Source of the DNA: Deltaproteobacteria bacterium
GTDB taxonomy: Bacteria; Myxococcota; B64-G9
Reading direction: 5' to 3'
NCBI GenBank assembly: GCA_016935365.1
Contig: JAFGRB010000201.1
Coordinates: 1-40,311, forward strand
Length of the DNA: 40,311 nt
Position 1 is the first letter of the stretch. Every line of letters begins with the position of its first letter. The notes under the pieces were generated by a model that had not been told where the DNA came from, made no database searches, and saw only the letters and a program-made list of their open reading frames with translations. A program made the position numbers and the translations under genes. This document shows, one piece after another, positions 1 to 8,398 of this stretch.

Positions 1-72
1 CTTCTCACCCGGCTTCTCACCCGGCTTCTCACCCGGCTTCTCACCCGGCTTCTCACCCGGCTTCTCACCCGG
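1..72 (-). repeat. 12-bp tandem repeat, six perfect copies, coding for PGEK
   Basis: Six identical copies of CTTCTCACCCGG on the plus strand, read as CCG GGT GAG AAG (Pro-Gly-Glu-Lys) on the minus strand. They reach the window edge, so the true copy number is unknown. Perfect identity down to wobble bases points to recent expansion by slippage. Confidence 0.95.
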
Positions 73-522
73 CTTCTCGTCGCCGGAAGGCCCCTCCCCG
101 CTCTCGTCGGGCCCGGCCTTGTCGATGTGCGCCTCGTCACCCCAGCTGTCTCGCTGGATGGCCGCGCCATCATCCTGGCCGACAGCCTGCTCGTCCCCCG
201 GCTTGCCCTTGTCCTTGTCCTTGTCCTTGTCCTTGCCCTTGTCCTTGTCCCCCTCCCGGGGCTTGCCGTCGTCCGGCATGCTCCAGAGGTCCTCCTCGGT
301 CTGCAGCTTGGGCTTGGCTTTCTTTTTCTTCTTCTGCTTCTTCTTCCCGGCTGCCTTTTCCTTCTTCCCGGCGCTGTCCTCGCCACCCGGATCGCCCCAG
401 CCGTCCTCCTCCTCCTCCTCCTCCCCCACCCCGAATGCCTGGGCCAGCACGAGATCCCCGGAGACCGGAGCCGTATCCACCCCTGGGGACAGACCGAGCA
501 GTGCGAGCAGCAAGAACTCCAT
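1..522 (-). CDS. Secreted low-complexity Lys/Asp/Glu-rich protein, C-terminus outside window
   Basis: Partial gene: the frame opens at ATG 522 and stays open to base 1 (174 codons seen). An in-frame TGA lies at 540-538. The N-terminus MEFLLLALLGLSPGVDT looks like a signal peptide with cleavage after about residue 27. Then come a Glu run (residues ~33-38), a Lys-rich block, an eightfold (D/G)K dipeptide run (bases 202-249) and, at the edge, six PGEK tetrapeptides (bases 1-72). The SD is weak. No family recognised; the composition suggests a disordered, highly charged envelope or periplasmic protein. The codon pattern and signal peptide favour this frame over the overlapping open frames on either strand. 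Function unknown. Confidence 0.65.
   Translation of the reverse strand, partial: MEFLLLALLGLSPGVDTAPVSGDLVLAQAFGVGEEEEEEDGWGDPGGEDSAGKKEKAAGKKKQKKKKKAKPKLQTEEDLWSMPDDGKPREGDKDKGKDKDKDKDKGKPGDEQAVGQDDGAAIQRDSWGDEAHIDKAGPDESGEGPSGDEKPGEKPGEKPGEKPGEKPGEKPGEK
202..249 (-). repeat. 6-bp tandem repeat, eight units, coding for (D/G)-K
   Basis: Eight units of CTTGTC or CTTGCC on the plus strand, giving alternating Asp-Lys or Gly-Lys in the minus-strand protein. Six units are CTTGTC and two are CTTGCC. Confidence 0.9.
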
Positions 523-574
523 GGCGGCGAGAATAGATCAATCCGCGCCGCTTGGCAACCGAGCAGGAAACGGA

Positions 575-609
575 GAAACGGAGAAGGCCCGCTCCTCTTG
601 AAGCGGGCC
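575..609 (-). terminator. Probable intrinsic terminator of the tRNA-Leu transcript
   Basis: Perfect 8-bp stem (586-593 GGCCCGCT with 602-609 AGCGGGCC) and an 8-nt loop, just downstream of the tRNA on the minus strand. It is followed on that strand by the T/C-rich TTCTCCGTTTCTCCG. The U tract is imperfect, so the call is moderate. Confidence 0.55.
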
Positions 610-619
610 CTCACCACAG

Positions 620-701
<82 letters not shown>

Positions 702-750
702 GACTCCGATTGCCAAATGGCCGCTCGACGGGCGACCTCGAAACGACCGG

Positions 751-779
751 AATATAGCACCGCCGCCCGGCGCGGGCAA
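751..779 (-). promoter_or_regulatory. Promoter of tRNA-Leu
   Basis: On the minus strand, -35 TTGCCC (779-774), a 17-bp spacer and -10 TATATT (756-751) lie about 50 bp upstream of the tRNA 5' end. The -35 starts one base past the T-run of the preceding terminator, so the tRNA is independently transcribed. Confidence 0.7.
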
Positions 780-780
780 T

Positions 781-810
781 AAAAAAGGCCGCCCCTGGCA
801 TGGGGCGGCC
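781..810 (-). terminator. Rho-independent terminator after the TonB-dependent receptor gene
   Basis: Textbook structure on the minus strand: 9-bp perfect GC stem (810-802 with 795-787), 6-nt loop, then six T (786-781). It starts 23 bp after the receptor's stop codon. Confidence 0.93.
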
Positions 811-832
811 CCGGCTTTCCGATCGACCGCGC

Positions 833-3532
833 TCAGTAGCGGTAGCGGACGCCGAGCGCGGCCGTGAAGCCGCTCCTGTGCATGGTGTACTCACCATACT
901 GAAGCGGTGATCCCACGGGGTAGTCCACCGTGACCAGGCCGGTCTTGTCGCGCAGGTGCAAGAGGTTGATCAGCTCGGCGATGACGTCGATCTTCTGGCC
1001 GGTCAGCTCGCGGAGGTCCCAGACCAGCCGCGCGTGGAGCGAGAAGATGTCCGGGGTCCGGTTCCAGTACTCGTCGCCCGGGTGGTCCCGGTCGTAGCCG
1101 CGGTAGAAGTCGTAGTTGGCCCAGCCCCAGTCTTCGTTCCTGACGATCTTGGTGTACGGGTAGCCGGTCGCCCAGCCGGCGCCCACGCCCACCTCGATGC
1201 CGTACGGGAAGTGGTAGGAGCCGTCCATCTTGAGCGAGTGCCTGCGGTCGTAGCCCAGGAAGCTCCAGAAGTACTTGTTCTGGCGCGGGTTGTCCATGTA
1301 GGCGCTGACGAAGTCGTCCGGCGCGCCCTCGGCCCGGGAGAAGGTGTAGGAGCCGTTCATCTGCCAGTTGCTGGAGAAGGTCTTGCGGGCCACGACCTCG
1401 AAGCCCCAGTACCGCCGCCAGGCCTCCCGCGGCGTGCCCAGGCTCCAGATGTAGGTCTCCTCGCCGTTCTTGTAGCCGATGATTTCGGTGCCTTCCTGGT
1501 TCCAGATCAAATTGGCCTCGTCGTCCTCGAAGATGTACTTGGTCTCGCGCCACAGCCCGTTGACCGACAGCGAGAAGTCGGTGAACAGCTCGCGCTCGAT
1601 CTGGATCGTGATCTCGTCGGCGTGCGGGGCGGTCAGGCTGTCCTTGACCACCACGTTGGTGCCGCCCGACGAGCGGACGAAGATGTCGTACTGGCCCGTG
1701 GCCGGGTTGTACTCGTAGGTGTCCGAGGCCAGGCCCTTGCTCACGAAGTCCGAAAGCGACAGGTAGCCCGTGTCCACGTAGCGGTTGTAGCCCGCGCGCA
1801 GGACCGTCTTGCCGTCGCCGGTGATGTCCCAGACCGCGTTCAGGCGCGGGCTGGTGGTCAGGAACTCGGTGATGACGCGGTCGTCATCGTTGAGCATCTG
1901 GGCCCAGTCGAAGCGGATGCCGGGCTTGACGGTGATGTTCTTGGTGATCTTCCAGGCGTCCTGGATGTAGAAGCCCAGCGTGTCGCCGTCGATCACGGCG
2001 TCGAGCCCCATGGGCTGTCCGTCCACTTCCTGCAGCTTCGTCAGGCGGTACGGCCTCCCGTTCTGGTCGGTGTAGGCGCCGCCGCCGGGGATGGTCTCTT
2101 TCGTCGTCTGCCAGGAGTGGGAGTACTGCCAGCCCGCCTTGAGCTCGTGATCGCCGAGCAGGTTGTCGAGGTAGTAGGTCCAGGAGGAGTCGAACTGCAG
2201 CCGGAAGCGGGTCACGTCGTAGTTGTCGCCGTAGTTGCCGTAGGACAGGCCGGTGATCTCGTCGTAGTGCGACCGGCAGCTCTCGTCGCTGACGTCGGTG
2301 CAGCCCGACTGCGGGTAGTTGTGCAGCCGGCCGGTCTTGAGCGCGAGCTGGGTCTTCTGGAAGAGGTTCTTGGTCCACAGCGCCTCCCAGGCCAGCGAGT
2401 AGAACATGCCGCCCTGGTAGCGCTGGACCTCGGCGTCGTCGCGGGTCATGCTGTCCTGCAGCATGTTCTCGATCCAGGTCGGATCGCCCTGGATCATGAA
2501 GGTCAGCTTGTGCGCGTCGGTGGGCTGGTAGGTCAGCTTGCCCAGGTAGTAGAAGCTGAACCAGCGCCAGGGCGGGTGCTGGACCTTCTCGGGGTTGGCC
2601 GGGTTGAAGTAGTCCTCGGTGGCGCTGATCTGGTAGATCTGCCTGTCGATCTCGATCGAGGCGAAGTACCACAGCATGTCCTTGATGATCGGGCCGCCCA
2701 CGTTGATGTTGTACGTATAGAGGTCGTTGGTCGGCGCGCCCTCCTTCTCGAACTCGTCCCGATAGCGAAAGACGCCCGGCCGGGCGTAGAACGAGGTGTC
2801 CAGGTGAAACTCGTTGCCGCCGCTCTTGGTGACCAGGTTGATGACGCCGCCGGTGGCCTGGCCGTACTCGGCGTCCAGGCCGCCGGTCAGCACCTGGACC
2901 TCCTTGATGGCGTCGAAGTTGAAGTTGGCGCTGAAGGTGTTGGTCACCGGATCGGTCGTGTTGACGCCGTCGACCAGGTACTGGTTCGAGTAGAGCGAGC
3001 CGCCGTGGATGTTGGGGTTGTCGTCGGGGCTCACCACGCCGGGCGCCAGAGAGGCCACGCTCTGGTACTGGCGATCGACCGGCACCTCCTCCAGGAACTC
3101 GTCGTCGAAGTTCTGGCCGAGGTTGGTCTTCTCCTTGTCCACCACCGGCCGCTTGGCGGTCACCACCACGGTCTCCTCGGCCGTGGGCAGCTCGAGGAGC
3201 AGATCGAGCGTGACCGTGCCTCCGATGGTCACCTTGATGTTCTCCTGCCGCAGCGGCAGGAAGCCGGGTTGCTCGATGACCAGGGTGTACTTGCCGGGCG
3301 GCAGGCCGAAGAAGAGAAAGCTGCCGTCGTCGGCCGTCTGGTTCTGCCGCTTGCCCATCATCGACGGGCTGGTGATGGTGATGGTCACGCCCGAGAGCGG
3401 TACGCCGTCGGGGTCGAAGACCGAGCCCGCGATCTTGCCGTTCTGCTCGGAGCCCATCGCGGGTGACGCCAGGGCCAGGATCAGCGGGACTGCGAACAGC
3501 GACGCGAGCGTCCTGATTCCATTCCGTCTCAC
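833..3532 (-). CDS. Oar-like TonB-dependent outer-membrane receptor
   Basis: 899 residues from GTG 3532, chosen because AAGGAGG (3545-3539) lies exactly 6 nt upstream; an ATG at 3550 has no spaced SD. Order: signal peptide (~1-27); carboxypeptidase-regulatory-like beta-sandwich (~32-116, 'GSVFDPDGVPLSGVTITI'); a TonB-box-like stretch ETVVVTA (~120-126); plug domain (~135-240, with VDGVN and EYGQATGGVINLVTKSG); then a long beta-barrel rich in Tyr/Trp, ending in YRY as barrel proteins often do. Family knowledge: such receptors import or handle large substrates using TonB energy; the substrate is not readable here. It lies 47 bp downstream of the giant lipoprotein gene on the same strand, so co-transcription is likely. 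TonB, ExbB and ExbD are encoded divergently next door. Confidence 0.93.
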   Translation of the reverse strand: MRRNGIRTLASLFAVPLILALASPAMGSEQNGKIAGSVFDPDGVPLSGVTITITSPSMMGKRQNQTADDGSFLFFGLPPGKYTLVIEQPGFLPLRQENIKVTIGGTVTLDLLLELPTAEETVVVTAKRPVVDKEKTNLGQNFDDEFLEEVPVDRQYQSVASLAPGVVSPDDNPNIHGGSLYSNQYLVDGVNTTDPVTNTFSANFNFDAIKEVQVLTGGLDAEYGQATGGVINLVTKSGGNEFHLDTSFYARPGVFRYRDEFEKEGAPTNDLYTYNINVGGPIIKDMLWYFASIEIDRQIYQISATEDYFNPANPEKVQHPPWRWFSFYYLGKLTYQPTDAHKLTFMIQGDPTWIENMLQDSMTRDDAEVQRYQGGMFYSLAWEALWTKNLFQKTQLALKTGRLHNYPQSGCTDVSDESCRSHYDEITGLSYGNYGDNYDVTRFRLQFDSSWTYYLDNLLGDHELKAGWQYSHSWQTTKETIPGGGAYTDQNGRPYRLTKLQEVDGQPMGLDAVIDGDTLGFYIQDAWKITKNITVKPGIRFDWAQMLNDDDRVITEFLTTSPRLNAVWDITGDGKTVLRAGYNRYVDTGYLSLSDFVSKGLASDTYEYNPATGQYDIFVRSSGGTNVVVKDSLTAPHADEITIQIERELFTDFSLSVNGLWRETKYIFEDDEANLIWNQEGTEIIGYKNGEETYIWSLGTPREAWRRYWGFEVVARKTFSSNWQMNGSYTFSRAEGAPDDFVSAYMDNPRQNKYFWSFLGYDRRHSLKMDGSYHFPYGIEVGVGAGWATGYPYTKIVRNEDWGWANYDFYRGYDRDHPGDEYWNRTPDIFSLHARLVWDLRELTGQKIDVIAELINLLHLRDKTGLVTVDYPVGSPLQYGEYTMHRSGFTAALGVRYRY

Positions 3533-3579
3533 TTTGGGCCTCCTTTTCATCCTTCCGATACCCGTTCGCCCTGTATGCG

Positions 3580-6500
3580 TCAGTTGGCGGTGAAGCGGAA
3601 GTAGCATCGGTAGTCTCCCGGCTCACCGGCAGCGCCGACGATGAGCATGGTGTAAGGCACGCCGCCGGTCACGGCCGCGCCCGTCATCTGGGCCGGCGAC
3701 ACGCCGCCGCCCCGGTCGACGATGTTGAGGCCCTCGTCCAGGAAGATGTAGTCGAAGGCGCCTCCCGAGCTCCAGGTCATCTCGAAGTCGATCACCCCGT
3801 CCGCATCCGTCGAAAGCTCCCAGAAGTCGTAGTCGCCGGTGTAGGAGGAGCCGTCGTTGTCGAGCGCGCTCAGCGTGCCCAGGGCCCAGGCCACCTCCCC
3901 GTCGCTCAGCGTGCCAAGCGAGTCGGACACCTCGTCGTTGGGCTCCTGCTCGCGGACGTACTCGATGCCGAAGATGGCCTGGTAGACGCCCGGGCTGCCC
4001 TCGTAGCCATACACGCTGAACAGGTAGAGCACGCCCGGCTCGACCTGCATCTCGGTGTACTCGGGCTGGGCCAGGGTGGCGCCGCAGGGGGTCTCCTCGG
4101 TCAGACAGTCGGCGGGATTGACATAACCCTCCTCGTCGACATACCAGAGATAGACGTCGTAGTCGCTCTCGGCGGCCTCCCAGTCGAGCTTGACGTAGAA
4201 GGTACCCGGCGCGTCCACCTCGAAGAGGAAGAAGTCCTTGTCGCCCGTTTGAGGATCGCACTCGGAGACGTAGCCGGTCATCGAGTAGGTGTAGCCGAGC
4301 TGGACCATCCCGATGTCCTGGTAGTCCCCGTCGTAGATGTTGTTGGGCTCCTGCTCGAAGAACTCGGTGTCGACCTCGTCCTCGCAGGCGTCGCCCACGC
4401 CGTCTCCGTCCGCGTCGGCCTGCCCGGGGTTGGCGTTGACCGGGCAGTTGTCGTCGCAGCCGTCCACGACCCCGCCCGTACAGGGCAGGTCGCCGGCCAC
4501 GCCGCTGCCGTCGCCGTCGTCGAGGATGCCGTCGCCGTCCGTGTCGTCGTCGCACTCGTTGCCGAGCCCGTCGCCGTCGACGTCCCAGTGAGCCGAGCAG
4601 TGCTTGACCGCGCAGCTCGCCACGAAGCCCGGGCAGCGGCACACGCCAGCCTGGCAATCGCCGTCGCTCTCGCAGCCAGGCGTCGGTACGTCCGGACAGG
4701 TGTCGCAGATGTCGCCCACGCCGTCCCCGTCCCGGTCCTGCTGGCCCAGGTTGGGCTCGGTCGGGCAGGAGTCGCGCGTGTCGGCCAGGCCGTCGTTGTC
4801 GTCGTCGCTGTCGCAGGCGTTCCCGAGCCCGTCGCCGTCGGTGTCGAGCTGGCGGGTGCAGGTGCCCGCGTCCAGATCGCAGGTCCCCGCGCCCATGCAG
4901 TCGGCGTCGGATGCGCAGTCGGGCCTCGGATCCGCGTCCTCGGGGCAGATGTCGCAGGCGTCTCCCAGCCCGTCCTCGTCGCTGTCCGCTCCATCGTCGG
5001 CCAGCCCGGGACAGATATCGCAGACATCGCCGATGCCGTCACCGTCCTCGTCGGCGTGCTGGGTGCAGTGTCCATGCTCGCACTCGCCCTCGCCGGGTCC
5101 GCAGGGGTTGAGCAGGCTGCAGCCCGCGGTCATGTCCTCCGGGCAGGGGTCCAGGGCGTCGATCATGCCGTCGCCGTCTTCGTCGTTCTCGCAGGCATCG
5201 CCGATCCCGTTCGCGTCCTCGTCGAGCTGGTCGGCGTTGGGGATCGACTGGCAGTTGTCGCTGCCGGTGCAAGTCGGGCTCGCGAAGCCCGGATCGCAGA
5301 TGCCGTCCCCGTCGTCGTCGGGCGTGCAGGCGTCGCCCAGCCCGTCGCCGTCCGCATCCGGCTGGCCGGTGCACAGCCCGTCGGCACCGCAGGCGTCGCC
5401 CGCACCGACGCAGTCGGCGTCCTCCTCGCAATCCGGCCGCGGATCGGGCACGGCGGTACAGGTGTCGCAGGCGTCGCCCGCGCCGTCGCCGTCCGAGTCT
5501 ATCTGGCTCGCGTTGTCGGTGCCCGGGCAGTTGTCGCAGGCGTCTCCGAAGTTGTCCCCGTCGCTGTCGAGCTGGCCCAGGCAGATGCCCGCCTCGATGT
5601 CGCAGATCTCGCCCGCCCCGGCGCATTCCTCGTTGGTCTCGCAGGCGGGCTTCGGATTGGACACGGCCGGGCAGAGGTCGTCTGGGTTGTCCACGCCGTC
5701 ACCGTCCAGGTCCTCGTCGCAGGCATCGCCGATCCAGTCCTCGTCGGCGTCGGCCTGGTCCGGGTTGGGCAGCGCCGGGCAGTTGTCGCAGGCGTCGCCC
5801 ACACCGTCCTCGTCGCCGTCGCCCTGCCCGGGGTCGTAGAAGTCGGGGCAGACATCGCAGTCGTCCGGGATGTCGTCGCCGTCGCCGTCGGCCGTGCCGT
5901 TTGGCGCGAGCGGACAGACATCCTCGCCGCTGCAGGCCAGCCCATCGCTGGTCACGCCGGGATCGCAGAACCCGTCGTCGTCGTCGTCCACGTCGCAGGC
6001 ATCGCCCGCCCCGTCGTCGTCCGAGTCGAGCCCGCCGATGCAGGTGCCGTCGCACGCCTCCTCGCCGCACGGATATCCGTCGCTGTGGATGCAGATCCCG
6101 CCTGCGGCGGCGCAGTCATCGTGGGACGAGCAGGTCGGGGCGAGCGCGGTCGTCTCGCACGAGTCTCCCTCGCAGGTATTGCACAGCGCGGTGCACATGG
6201 AGCTGTAGTAGTCGCACAGGCCCTGGCAGAAGTCCCTGCAGGTCAGACAGGTGTCGAGCTTCTTGCGATCGCAGGAGCCCCGGTCCACGCAGCCGTCCCG
6301 ATCGCTTGCGCAATCGTCGTGGCAGTGCTTCTGGTCGATCTCCAGCTCGGCCGGAAAGCGATCGCAGCGGGCCATGCAGGCGTCGTAGTCGTCCTCGCAG
6401 TCGTCCACCTCGCTCTCGGTGCAGCTGGCATAAGCGAAGCAATCGGTCTGCCCCTCCGCGCCCGCGCAGTCCGAGCAGGCCTCGACCTCGCAGGTCTCCT

Positions 6501-8166
6501 TCAGGCTCGCGCACTCGCCGCAGGCCATGGAGGCCACGCGCTCGCAGGCCATCCAGGCCGCGTCCCACCTGTCCCGCGGGGTCTCGAAGTCCTGGCCCGC
6601 CACCGGGTTTGCGGCCAGGCAGGCGCTCATGTTCCCGCGGCAGTTGTCGCAGGCGTCGCCGAGCTTGTCGTTGTCGCTGTCGAGCTGATCCGGGTTGGCC
6701 ACCATGGGGCAGTTGTCGGTGGCGTTGTCGCGGCCGTCGTTGTCGATGTCCGGATCGCACATGTCGCCCAGGCCGTCGTTGTCCAGGTCGCCCTGGCCCG
6801 GGTTGGGCACCTCGGGGCAGTTGTCGCCCTTGTCCTCGCGGTCCGGCCAGTACTCGACCTCGTCGCCGTCCTCGTCCGCGTAGTCGTTGCAGGTGTCGCC
6901 CGGGCCCGCTCCGTCGGTATTGGCCTGCTCCACGTCGTAGACCTCGGGGCAGACGTCGCACAGATCGCCCACCCCGTCGCCGTCCGCGTCGAGCTGGTCC
7001 GGGTTGTAGACCAGCGGACAGTTGTCGTCCGGCAGCCCGTCACCGTCGCTGTCGCCGGCGCTCACGCCGTCGAAGTCCGCGTCGATCACCTCGGCGTCGA
7101 TGGGCACGTCGAGCAGGGTGTAGAGCTTCCAGTCCTTGTCGAGATCGACCACCTCGTTGGGCAAGGCGATGGTCTCCGAGACGATGAAGTCGCCGATCGA
7201 AGGCGGTCCGTTGGTCGAGAAGTTGAGGTTGTTGCTCAGGTCGTTGTCGGCAAAGGCGAACAGCCAGTACCGACAGAAGCCCGCCTCGGTGTCGCAGACG
7301 CTGGGCGCGCAATCGGCGTCTTGCTTGCACTTCTTGACCGGCAGGTACAGGCCGTCGAACCAGCCGGTCATGTCGCCGGTGACCGGATCGACGCTCAGGT
7401 CGCGCACCGTGGTGCCGCCCACCGGGTGCTTGGGCAGGCCCGCGCCGGCCGAGGCCGGATCGTCCGGGTTGTCGTAGGCCCCGGGCACGATTTTATGGGG
7501 ATCGGGATCCGGGTACAGCCCCAGCATCACCGAGCCGACGATCGTGCCCGATACGGCGCCGATCCGCAGGGTGTACGGCGACTCGAAGTCCGTGCCGTAC
7601 CACTTGAGCCAACGGATGAAGTAGGTGTTCTCCGGGGAGGCCACCAGCGACATCTCGAAGGGCTGGTCACCCATCGTGACCCAGGTGATCCACTCGGCCT
7701 CGTCGTCGGCGAAGCCCGGCCTCTGGACATACAGGCCGAACACGAAGGCGTCCTCGGGATCCGCCCACTCGCCCGATAGGGTCAGGGAGCATCGCTTGTC
7801 GACCTTGAACTCCATCCAGACCGTGCCGGGATCGCCGCAGGTGTAGCCCTCGTACCAGTCGGTGATGCTGCCCTTGACCACCAGGGCGGGCGCATCCGAC
7901 ACGACCGTCGGCAGCACCTGGGGCGGATCGTAGACGCCGTCGAGCGTGGTGTAGCAGTTGCCGGGCTCGGCCCCGCTGACCACCGTGCCCTCGCTGGCCT
8001 TGGGGGGCAGCAGCGGCCTGAGCTCGCCGGGAATCCGGATCGTGCCCCGGACTTCCGTGTACTTGTCCACGGCATCCGCGTCGTAGATGGTGTCGCAGGC
8101 GAACAGGGGCACCCACAGGGCGGCGAGCGCCGCCATCCACCACCATGACCAGTTCGATCTCCTCAT
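3580..8166 (-). CDS. Giant lipoprotein with thrombospondin type 3 repeats, Cys-rich insert and two PPC-like domains
   Basis: 1528 residues from ATG 8166, with GGAGG (8176-8172) 5 nt upstream; the adjacent ATG at 8169 is possible. Lipoprotein signal ending LFAC (Cys24). Residues ~25-360 are a secreted beta-rich region with no clear family. TSP3 calcium-binding repeats (DxDGDGxGDxCDxCP) start at ~360 and fill ~712-1260, about 18 GDxC-type units in all. Residues ~502-672 interrupt them with an unrelated domain containing 25 Cys. Two C-terminal domains open with EQEPNN (~1267) and EQEPND (~1405), the usual start of bacterial pre-peptidase C-terminal (PPC) beta-sandwiches. Probably an extended, calcium-stiffened surface protein. 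Its position directly upstream of the receptor suggests a partner role such as substrate capture, which is inference. Confidence 0.92.
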   Translation of the reverse strand: MRRSNWSWWWMAALAALWVPLFACDTIYDADAVDKYTEVRGTIRIPGELRPLLPPKASEGTVVSGAEPGNCYTTLDGVYDPPQVLPTVVSDAPALVVKGSITDWYEGYTCGDPGTVWMEFKVDKRCSLTLSGEWADPEDAFVFGLYVQRPGFADDEAEWITWVTMGDQPFEMSLVASPENTYFIRWLKWYGTDFESPYTLRIGAVSGTIVGSVMLGLYPDPDPHKIVPGAYDNPDDPASAGAGLPKHPVGGTTVRDLSVDPVTGDMTGWFDGLYLPVKKCKQDADCAPSVCDTEAGFCRYWLFAFADNDLSNNLNFSTNGPPSIGDFIVSETIALPNEVVDLDKDWKLYTLLDVPIDAEVIDADFDGVSAGDSDGDGLPDDNCPLVYNPDQLDADGDGVGDLCDVCPEVYDVEQANTDGAGPGDTCNDYADEDGDEVEYWPDREDKGDNCPEVPNPGQGDLDNDGLGDMCDPDIDNDGRDNATDNCPMVANPDQLDSDNDKLGDACDNCRGNMSACLAANPVAGQDFETPRDRWDAAWMACERVASMACGECASLKETCEVEACSDCAGAEGQTDCFAYASCTESEVDDCEDDYDACMARCDRFPAELEIDQKHCHDDCASDRDGCVDRGSCDRKKLDTCLTCRDFCQGLCDYYSSMCTALCNTCEGDSCETTALAPTCSSHDDCAAAGGICIHSDGYPCGEEACDGTCIGGLDSDDDGAGDACDVDDDDDGFCDPGVTSDGLACSGEDVCPLAPNGTADGDGDDIPDDCDVCPDFYDPGQGDGDEDGVGDACDNCPALPNPDQADADEDWIGDACDEDLDGDGVDNPDDLCPAVSNPKPACETNEECAGAGEICDIEAGICLGQLDSDGDNFGDACDNCPGTDNASQIDSDGDGAGDACDTCTAVPDPRPDCEEDADCVGAGDACGADGLCTGQPDADGDGLGDACTPDDDGDGICDPGFASPTCTGSDNCQSIPNADQLDEDANGIGDACENDEDGDGMIDALDPCPEDMTAGCSLLNPCGPGEGECEHGHCTQHADEDGDGIGDVCDICPGLADDGADSDEDGLGDACDICPEDADPRPDCASDADCMGAGTCDLDAGTCTRQLDTDGDGLGNACDSDDDNDGLADTRDSCPTEPNLGQQDRDGDGVGDICDTCPDVPTPGCESDGDCQAGVCRCPGFVASCAVKHCSAHWDVDGDGLGNECDDDTDGDGILDDGDGSGVAGDLPCTGGVVDGCDDNCPVNANPGQADADGDGVGDACEDEVDTEFFEQEPNNIYDGDYQDIGMVQLGYTYSMTGYVSECDPQTGDKDFFLFEVDAPGTFYVKLDWEAAESDYDVYLWYVDEEGYVNPADCLTEETPCGATLAQPEYTEMQVEPGVLYLFSVYGYEGSPGVYQAIFGIEYVREQEPNDEVSDSLGTLSDGEVAWALGTLSALDNDGSSYTGDYDFWELSTDADGVIDFEMTWSSGGAFDYIFLDEGLNIVDRGGGVSPAQMTGAAVTGGVPYTMLIVGAAGEPGDYRCYFRFTAN

Positions 8167-8398
8167 CATGGCCTCCGATTCTGAGTTGGGCGCAAGCAAG
8201 TCCTCTCTTCCATGGAAAAATACGGAGTTCGAAATGCTCCGAAATGCCATCGCGATTAACACAGATTCCGAAGCGCTGCAAGGAAAATCGATCTCTGGCG
8301 AGCGCGGGTATGCCTCACAGGCCTTTCGAAATGCTTGAGAAAAATGATCTTGCACCCCTGTTGAAAAACCGCTATACCTCCACGACCGGAGGCCGGTC
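8167..8398. promoter_or_regulatory. Divergent promoter region of the TonB uptake locus
   Basis: 232-bp comparatively AT-rich gap between the giant lipoprotein (-) and the TPR lipoprotein (+). It holds the plus promoter described separately and three copies of CGAAATGC (8230-8237, 8240-8247, 8327-8334). The first two copies are 10 bp apart, one helical turn. I found no convincing minus-strand -35/-10 pair. Confidence 0.55.
8350..8378 (+). promoter_or_regulatory. Promoter of the TPR lipoprotein-tonB-exbB-exbD-exbD operon
   Basis: TTGCAC (8350-8355), a 17-bp spacer and TATACC (8373-8378), with the TTG start codon at 8399. The same -35 hexamer and spacing occur before the MopE-type lipoprotein at 36145. 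Confidence 0.5.

Noticed and set aside
1..72. CRISPR-like array at the window start
   Set aside because: Units are 12 bp, adjacent with no spacers, and in-frame coding.
956..3466. Long plus-strand open frame (836 codons) antisense to the TonB receptor
   Set aside because: Composition is low-complexity Val/Leu/Gly/Asp with no domain; it mirrors the GC-rich third positions of the receptor gene, which has clear motifs, SD and terminator.
4249..7779. Plus-strand open frame of 1176 codons opposite the giant lipoprotein
   Set aside because: A Val/Ala-rich mirror of Asp/Gly codon repeats (GAC/GGC read as GTC/GCC). No start context or recognisable domain.
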